DNA of 64,000 nt from Sorex araneus (lineage: Eukaryota > Chordata > Mammalia > Eulipotyphla > Soricidae): positions 49,641,137 through 49,705,136 of the forward strand of contig NC_073304.1 of assembly GCF_027595985.1 (NCBI RefSeq), in the 5' to 3' direction. The notes beneath the pieces were generated by a model. It searched no databases, was not told where the DNA came from, and was given only the letters and a program-made list of their open reading frames with translations. Made by a program: the position numbers and the translations under genes. Below are positions 58,508-64,000 of this stretch, one piece after another; position 1 is the stretch's first letter; each line of letters opens with the position of its first letter.

Positions 58508-59627
58508 GGGGGGTACAATGCTGCCAGCAGGTCAACCTGTACCGGTGGAGCAAGTACATAAGCAGCCTGATGGTGCTTTCAGGCTTTCTGATACCCCCAA
58601 ATTGCCGTTGTGTCTCTAACCAGACCCCAACAACTCAGAACCAAGTTTCCTGAGAAATTAAACAGCCAAACGTTAGGTGTGTGAGAGCTATACCCACAAA
58701 CCACTTCCAGCTCAGCTATATAAGCTCATTTATCAGCCTTGCTTCCATAAATTAATCTCAAAAGAGATCAAAAGCTGCCATTAATCTCAGACCTGCACAA
58801 AGCTGAACAGACCAGGGTGAATCGGAGATGCTCGCCTAAGCAGAGCCCCCTGGCAGCCACTAGCTCGCACAATCCAAAATCACTGCCATGCCCCAGGCCA
58901 GACTCCACCATCTCAAGTTGAACCTCACCTAGACATTATCTGCTGAAAATTCTGGTATGCAAGATTTGTGATTGAAATCTCCAGGTTTTCTTGGGGTTGG
59001 GATGGACCATCTTCTCCCACTTCCCTATATTCCTGGAAGCACCACAGTCACCCCCATGAACTAACTCCAGTGTCACCAAGTAAGCTCTTCTACTGGTCTT
59101 CTTCAGAGATAAATAAATAAATAAATAAATAAATAAATCTCAAAAGAGTTCGACCATGCCCATGGCCAGATTCTACCATCTTAGGACGGTCCACACCAAG
59201 ATGTAATCTGCTAAAAATCCCAGAATGAGGGTTTTGTGACTGAAATCTCCAGGCTTTCTTGGGGTTGGGATGGGCTACTTATCCCCATCTCCCTGTACTT
59301 CCAGAAACCTCAGCAGTTAATTCCACACCCCAAAGCTGTCACCCAATTAAAAAAGCTACTCCAGCCTTATCCTCCTGACAGAAATACTACACAAACACGA
59401 TGACCTCTTAGTACTTGTATTTTTATCACAAAAGGAGAGAGAAAGGAGAAAAGTGCCTACCATAGAGGTGGGCTGGGAGTAGGCAGTATTGGTGGATGGT
59501 GGGAGGGAAATGTCCAGTGGTGGAGCGATGGGTATTGGATCATTGTGTGACTGACTGAAACTCAATCATGAATAGCTTTGTAATGGTCTATCTTACAGAT
59601 ATTCAATAAAAAATATATTGTAAAAAT
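58508..59627 (+). mobile_element. Composite L1-tailed retroelement, second copy
   Basis: TSD AAATTTGTGCAT at 58496-58507 and 59628-59639. The body has two related ~268-bp units starting at 58886 and 59154 (CCATGCCC…GGCCAGA, GAAATCTCCAGG, TTCTTGGGGTTGGGATGG) and an (ATAA)n run at 59111-59140. It ends in the common shrew L1 terminus with ATTCAATAAAAA. No ORF2-like sequence is seen upstream of the terminus. The 5' end is probably truncated. Confidence 0.8.
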
Positions 59628-59689
59628 AAATTTGTGCATAAACAGACCCTAGTACTGGGCATAATGAATATCATTATTTCATCAATATT

Positions 59690-59832
59690 ATGGGCCAGAA
59701 CAAAATCGCAGCAGGTAGGGTGCTTGCCTTGCACACAGCCAACCTGGATACAACACCTGGCACTCCGTATGGTCCCCTGAGCTGAGTAGAAGTAAATTCT
59801 GAGTCCAGAGGCAGAACAATCCCTGATATATA
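59690..59832 (+). mobile_element. SINE-A, diverged
   Basis: GGGCCAGAACAAAATCGCAGC to CAGAACAATCCCTGATATA. Confidence 0.75.
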
Positions 59833-59871
59833 TAATGCACAGAATTTTGAAGTGGCCGTTAGTATGATTAA

Positions 59872-60108
59872 TAGTCACTGTCACTGTCATCCCGTTGCTC
59901 ATCGATTTGTTCGAGCGGGCACCAGTAACGTCTCTCATTGAGAGACTTATTGTTACTGTTTTTTGGCATATCCAATCCGCACGGGTAGCTTGCCAGGCTC
60001 TGCCGAGCGGGCTCCATACTCTCAGTAGCTTGCCGGGCTCTCCGAGAGGGGGCAGAGGAATCGAACTCAGGTCTGCCGTGTGAAAGGTGAACGCCCAACC
60101 GCTGTGCT
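59872..60108 (-). mobile_element. SINE-B, complete
   Basis: (TCACTG)n tail, CTCATCGATTTGTTCGAGCG, ending in the head CAACCGCTGTGCTA. CpG-rich, so relatively young. Confidence 0.9.
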
Positions 60109-60180
60109 AAATAATCACAAATTAGATTGTTTTACTGCCACTGAACATACAGAGATAAGCGGGGGAAAAAAACATAAAAA

Positions 60181-60716
60181 TTGGGATCAGAGAGATAGGA
60201 TGATGGGTAGGTGCACATGGCTGACCCAGGTTCAATCCCTTGATCTACATATGGTACCCTGAACACTGCTCAGGGTAAGCCCTCAGCACTACCAGGTGTA
60301 GCCCCAAAATACAGAAATAAAACTACGTAATTTATTGACAACAAAATCATAATAAAATGTATGTAAAACAGAGATTATATGCTGTATAATACTCAAACTA
60401 GAAAAGCAAATTCTTATAGGGGATTAAGGTACTTCTATCCCATTGGAGTGCCTGGATTTCTATGGCTCTGAGTTTTGACTATGCAGGGTTTTCTCTTGCC
60501 TTGTATGAGGTTCTGGGTTTAATATCTGGCACTGCAAAAAGAAAACACAAAGTATACAAAACGATTATGTGACTAATATACATTTGAAAGGATTCATAAT
60601 TATGAAAGGATTACCTCTATCCAATTGATTTGGGGCCCAAGCAGTATTGCAGGGTATAGTAGGGAAACCCTGGTTCAATTCCTATTATCTCATATGTCCC
60701 CTTAGGACCATCAGTA
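60181..60716 (+). mobile_element. Diverged SINE-A copies and remnants
   Basis: 60181-60315 (GATCAGAGAGATAGGATGATG), a remnant near 60490-60540 (CTTGCCTTGTATGAGG) and 60630-60716 (GGGCCCAAGCAGTATTGC). Confidence 0.6.
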
Positions 60717-61385
60717 AGTTAGAATACAGAATATGCTGCAGTAACAACAGACCCACAAGTAAATAGTGATATAAATGTGTCCAGTGGTAATGGCCAGGCT
60801 GACAAGATTGTTCAGTTCTAAGTCCTGACTGAACCCTGGTTTCCTTCCTTTTGCTGCTGAGAGTAGGCCTTTGTTGGGCATTTCTATGGGCATTGTCGCC
60901 ATCTATCTGAGGAAGGGTATAAGAGCAGAAATGGAAGACATCTGATTTTTCAAGTCAGGATAAGGAATCACACGTATCATGTACACCATACCCTGTTGGT
61001 GAGAATACCCTAGGTTATAACATGAGTTGGGAAATATGGTCTCTTACTAGAACCCATATACTCAATTAAAATTTTATTAGTGTAGTGAGAGGGGAAGAAC
61101 AGAGTTTGGTGAAATAATTGTCCTTCAGCCCCCATTTCTCCCATTTCCTTTGAATTAATTCCTTCCTAAGAGGAGTTGCTTTACTTTACAGACAATCCCT
61201 ATGGGTTGCAATTGAAGTGCCATAAGTTATGCTTCTCTTCAGACCCCAGTAGAAATTATCCCTTTTAAAGGACTCAAATAGTCACCTGACTATCTAAAAC
61301 AGGTCTTCTTCCCTTTTCCAGTCACCATTGTTTTTATCCTAGGATTTTGTTTTCTTCATGGCACTTATAATTTTAAAAATTGGAG
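60717..61385. other. Intergenic, little recognised
   Basis: A short L1-like string (CTGTTGGTGAGAATACCC) near 60992; otherwise nothing. Confidence 0.35.
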
Positions 61386-61386
61386 T

Positions 61387-61650
61387 TGGGCTGGGGTTTG
61401 GACCATAACCCTATATGCTCAGGGATCACTCCTGGTGGTCACATCCTGGATGACCACATGTGGTGCCAGGGATTGAGCACAGGCGCCTTAACCCTGCACT
61501 AACTATTTCTCTAACTAAAGAATTTGTTTTGTTTTACAATGTTTTGACCTTCTTCACATGTCTCATTACTATAGCATCATCCTCATCTAGCACAGTGCCT
61601 ACCATGGGTAGGCAAGAAATAAATATTTAGCATTAAATTAATGCAACGGT
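61387..61650. mobile_element. Diverged SINE-A and MIR/L2 tail
   Basis: 61387-61517 reverse SINE-A-like (GCTCAGGGATCACTCCTGG). 61575-61640 holds CTAGCACAGTGCCTACCATG and GAAATAAATATT, the usual end of MIR/L2. Confidence 0.6.
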
Positions 61651-62700
61651 AATCAAGGATGACTCAGAGAGTTCTGAAGTAACCAACTAAATATATTGGT
61701 GAAAGTTAAAAAGCAGGAAGTTGGGAAAGTTCGAAGGAAGTGATCAAAACATGATCATTTTTGCTCACACATTTGAATTTAAAGTTTTGAATAATGTTGA
61801 GGTGGCATCTAGTTAGGCACCTACAAGAGAGATCTGGAGTTTTGGAAAAAGCAGCAGATTAGAACTGTGTACAGATTTTGAAGTCTCAAGAACTGATGAG
61901 GTAGTGCATCAAAAGCATGGCAAAAGATCAAAGAAGACTTAGGAGGGAGCTACAGGGAACAGCAGCACTTGTAAAGTGGACAGAGGAGAGACCAGCAAAG
62001 ACTAAGAGAAACTGCCAGAGCTGCCAATAGCTTTGAGAAGAAATACTCAGGGAGGAGGTAGTGCTTACAAGTGGTAGAGATTGGGTGGACAGAGGAATAA
62101 ATGATGCCACATAAAAGCTTAAATTTTCCCTTAGAATGACCAATTAAAAAGTTTAGGATTGGAAACCTTAGAATAATTTCAGTAGATTGATGGGTAATGG
62201 ACTGAAAACCGAATGAAAGGAAGCGAATATAGTAATTGAAGAACATGCTCTTAAGAAGTGATCCCATGAAAAGGAGAGACTTGATTTGGAGAGGTAAGGT
62301 CAAAGCAGAGCCATTTTTAAGACGTAGGAAAGCTTGGAATTTCATTATGTAAAGAGAGAGAGGGGCTGGGCATGGAAATGATTGGTAGAGGAATTCTAAC
62401 CGGGGGTTTGAGAAATGAAAGAACTGACCTTCCTTGAAGATGTAAAGAAGAAACTCAGAGATGACAGTAACAAGGATTTGGAAGAAATTTTCCTGATGGC
62501 CTTATATTTAGTGAAGAGCGTAAATTTAGGGAGGAAGTGAAGGAAAGTTTGAACTTGTTACTAGGAGAAACGAGGAATGGAAAAATCGCCACGGAGAAAA
62601 ATAAAGTTTTCTAGTTGCATGCTGAAAATGTTTTCTTCCTTTCCTTCTTTTTTACTAACATAAGCTAGTTAAACAACAACAAAAAAAATCAGACTGCCAT
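61651..62700. other. Purine-rich unassigned DNA
   Basis: About 1 kb markedly A/G-rich on the plus strand. The 131-codon minus frame (61950-62345) is Leu/Phe/Ser-rich because of this bias and has no domain I recognise. Possibly an unrecognised ancient repeat. Confidence 0.35.
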
Positions 62701-62704
62701 TACC

Positions 62705-62739
62705 TATCTGGGTAATTCTTGCACCAATTTACCCAGATA
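62705..62739. repeat. Perfect 11-bp inverted repeat
   Basis: TATCTGGGTAA at 62705-62715 and TTACCCAGATA at 62729-62739 with a 13-base spacer, 0.5 kb upstream of 7SL. Confidence 0.85.
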
Positions 62740-63140
62740 GAGTTTTCATCAATATCGGCCAATGAATAAAGGCGAGAGGAAATTCGACTGCTACCCTCGG
62801 TTTCCTTCGTTCTAATAATGAAGACCGAACTGGTCTCGTGCACTTTTGCGGAACCCAAGCTCCACAGCTATGGGTTAAACTACCTCTTACTTCCTAATTG
62901 CTTGCCTTGCCGTCCCAAAGGTGGAGCGTATATTAAGGCCTGCAGAAGCAAGGCACTACAGAGAAACGATCGCGTTTCCTTTTTCCCTACGAGCCGAGTA
63001 GCGTTAAGGGAACAGTAACCAATTTCTGTTACACAAGAAACAGGTGTCTAAGAAAAACATGCTGAACCCGAGCAGAACAATGAAAAACAGAGCGTGAAGC
63101 TCTACTAACCCAGCAGGTCGGGACGGCGATCCCGCCCCGA

Positions 63141-63148
63141 TGATGTCA
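63141..63148 (+). promoter_or_regulatory. Second, half-conserved CRE-like site
   Basis: TGATGTCA differs from the CRE by one base and lies 74 bp upstream of the perfect site, in GC-rich sequence. It could be an additional ATF/AP-1-family site of the 7SL enhancer region; this is motif evidence only. Confidence 0.35.
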
Positions 63149-63214
63149 CTCACCCCGCCTTCCTAAGTGCTGAGCGGGTGTGCCCAGCTTGGTCCCGCCC
63201 CTGGCTCCGCCCGG

Positions 63215-63222
63215 TGACGTCA
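63215..63222 (+). promoter_or_regulatory. CRE/ATF site of the 7SL promoter
   Basis: A perfect palindromic TGACGTCA lies 43-50 bp before the 7SL start. An ATF/CREB site at about this distance is known to drive mammalian 7SL genes. GC boxes (CCCGCCCC at 63194-63201, CTCCGCCC just after) sit immediately upstream. Confidence 0.85.
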
Positions 63223-63264
63223 CGAAGACACAGCTTCTAAGATCTCAGAACTGCACTGCCGATC

Positions 63265-63563
63265 GCCGGGCGTGGTGGCGCGCGCCTGTAGTCCCAGCTA
63301 CTCGGGAGGCTGAGGCCGGAGGATCGCTTGAGTCCAGGAGTTCTGGGCTGTAGTGCGCTATGCCGATCGGGTGTCCGCACTAAGTTCGGCATCAATATGG
63401 TGACCCTCCGGGAGCGGAGGACCACCAGGTTGCCTAAGGAGGGGTGAACCGGCCCAGGTCGGAAACGGAGCAGGTCAAAACTCCCGTGCTGATCAGTAGT
63501 GGGATCGCGCCTGTGAATAGCCACTGCACTCCAGCCTGGGCAACATAGCGAGACCCTGTCTCT
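63265..63563 (+). ncRNA. RN7SL: 7SL RNA of the signal recognition particle
   Basis: The 299-nt stretch starts GCCGGGCG and ends GTCTCT, the exact ends and length of mammalian 7SL RNA. The 5' Alu domain includes TGTAGTCCCAGC, and the S domain includes the helix-6 GCACTAAGTTCGGC and helix-8 regions and the AGCAGGTCAAAACTCCCGTG core that binds SRP54. The 3' Alu half (CACTGCACTCCAGCCTGGG) closes the molecule. The RNA is the scaffold for SRP9/14, 19, 54, 68 and 72 and targets nascent secretory proteins to the ER. A TTTT run follows directly, there is no poly(A) tail or TSD, and a CRE lies at -50. It therefore looks like a transcribed Pol III gene rather than one of the many 7SL pseudogenes. Its position upstream of and divergent from ARF6 matches human RN7SL2 or RN7SL3; which of the two is uncertain. 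Confidence 0.95.
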
Positions 63564-63566
63564 TTT
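63563..63566 (+). terminator. Pol III terminator of 7SL
   Basis: TTTT overlaps the last base of the 7SL gene and matches the simple T-run that stops RNA polymerase III. Longer T tracts follow at about 63589-63601. Confidence 0.85.
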
Positions 63567-63801
63567 GAGCCTTCTGGGGATAAGAAATTTTTCTCTATTT
63601 TTCTAAATGCAACATCTAAAATTAATGGAATGTAATCAGTTCTTTTTTTAAAACTTTTTTCATTTCTTTTTTAACAAGTATTTTTTCAATTGTTCTTTGT
63701 CTTTGTTTATTTCTCCTTCCCGCCCTCTTCTTTAGTGTATTTTTTAATCTTTTTAGGTTAAAAACTCACCGGTGTCCTCGATTTGTAGCCGTCTCATCGC
63801 T

Positions 63802-63876
63802 GACCCCTGCTGGATCTTTGTAAAAATGTCTCTGCAAAAAAGCTGTTATCGGCCTCTGCACCAACAGGGGGTGCGC
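63802..63876. promoter_or_regulatory. Pair of CTCF-like motifs facing apart
   Basis: GACCCCTGCTGG (63802-63813) is the reverse-strand form of the CTCF core. CCAACAGGGGGTGCGC (63861-63876) is a forward-strand form. The pair is about 50 bp apart, 240-310 bp downstream of 7SL. They match the consensus core by eye only; no binding is shown. Confidence 0.4.
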
Positions 63877-64000
63877 GTTTACTCTCAAGCTGTTGCAGAA
63901 AAAGGCTGCCCTTCAACCGTGCAGATAAATGTGACTTCTGACTCCAAAATTCCTAAGTTCCTCTTGCCGCGGGTCAGCCTGCTCCTTTGTTAGCCCGTTT

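Larger units (their letters stand above)
62740..63264. promoter_or_regulatory. 7SL upstream region
   Basis: About 500 bp of SINE-free sequence whose GC content rises towards the gene. It holds a CCAAT box (62759-62763), the two CRE-type sites and GC boxes. I see no clear TATA or proximal sequence element at the canonical snRNA-type distances. The 66-codon frame at 62818-63018 has no recognisable similarity and is probably chance. Confidence 0.5.

Noticed and set aside
61950-62345. 131-codon minus frame
   Set aside because: Reverse complement of purine-rich DNA lacks stops by composition; no recognisable domain.
63237-63524. 95-codon minus frame across 7SL
   Set aside because: Antisense of a non-coding RNA gene, with the Alu-like peptide string typical of that artefact.

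Overview
The window looks like nuclear DNA of a shrew (Soricidae, most likely Sorex araneus). The main reason is dozens of copies of a tRNA-derived SINE beginning GGGGCTGGAGCGATAGCAC and ending in a GTGTGACCC/A-rich tail, which I recognise from memory as the shrew SINE. L1, L2 and MIR remnants and CpG islands confirm a placental mammal. Species identity is inference.

Only two genes can be supported. ARF6 lies on the minus strand: an intact, intron-less 175-codon reading frame (39497-40024) inside a CpG island (about 39370-41300). A strong splice acceptor at 40510 implies a separate upstream non-coding exon, and the 3' UTR of about 2.7 kb probably ends near 36785. A full-length 299-nt 7SL (SRP) RNA gene lies on the plus strand (63265-63563), with a TTTT terminator and a CRE about 50 bp upstream. 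ARF6 next to a divergently transcribed 7SL gene matches, as I remember it, human 14q21.3 (RN7SL2/RN7SL3 and ARF6). ARF6 is a membrane-trafficking GTPase and 7SL is the scaffold of the signal recognition particle; they are neighbours by synteny, not a pathway.

Layout. 1-34 kb is gene-free and packed with SINEs and L1 pieces. 34.4-41.7 kb is almost free of young repeats and holds ARF6 with its UTRs and promoter. 41.7-56 kb is repeat-rich again and includes a solo LTR inserted in an L1, a second antisense LTR, and an unusual retroelement with flanking duplications. 56.85-57.73 kb is a second CpG island with no recognisable gene. 57.9-62.7 kb is L1-derived and unassigned DNA. 62.75-64 kb is the 7SL gene, its promoter and two CTCF-like motifs.

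For this report SINE-A is the ~170-bp shrew SINE, SINE-B a longer relative with a different 3' body, SINE-C a third diverged type, and 'mono' a short tRNA-like head only. A SINE is called + when its tRNA-like head reads left to right. Repeat limits are read by eye and are usually good to about 5-15 bp, and exact only where target-site duplications (TSDs) are given. I found no CRISPR, operon, bacterial or viral replication system, and no undescribed protein-coding system. The most unusual items are the two related composite L1-tail elements (one with an apparent 3' transduction), the helix-8 base-pair covariation in 7SL, the three upstream ORFs of ARF6, and the orphan CpG island.
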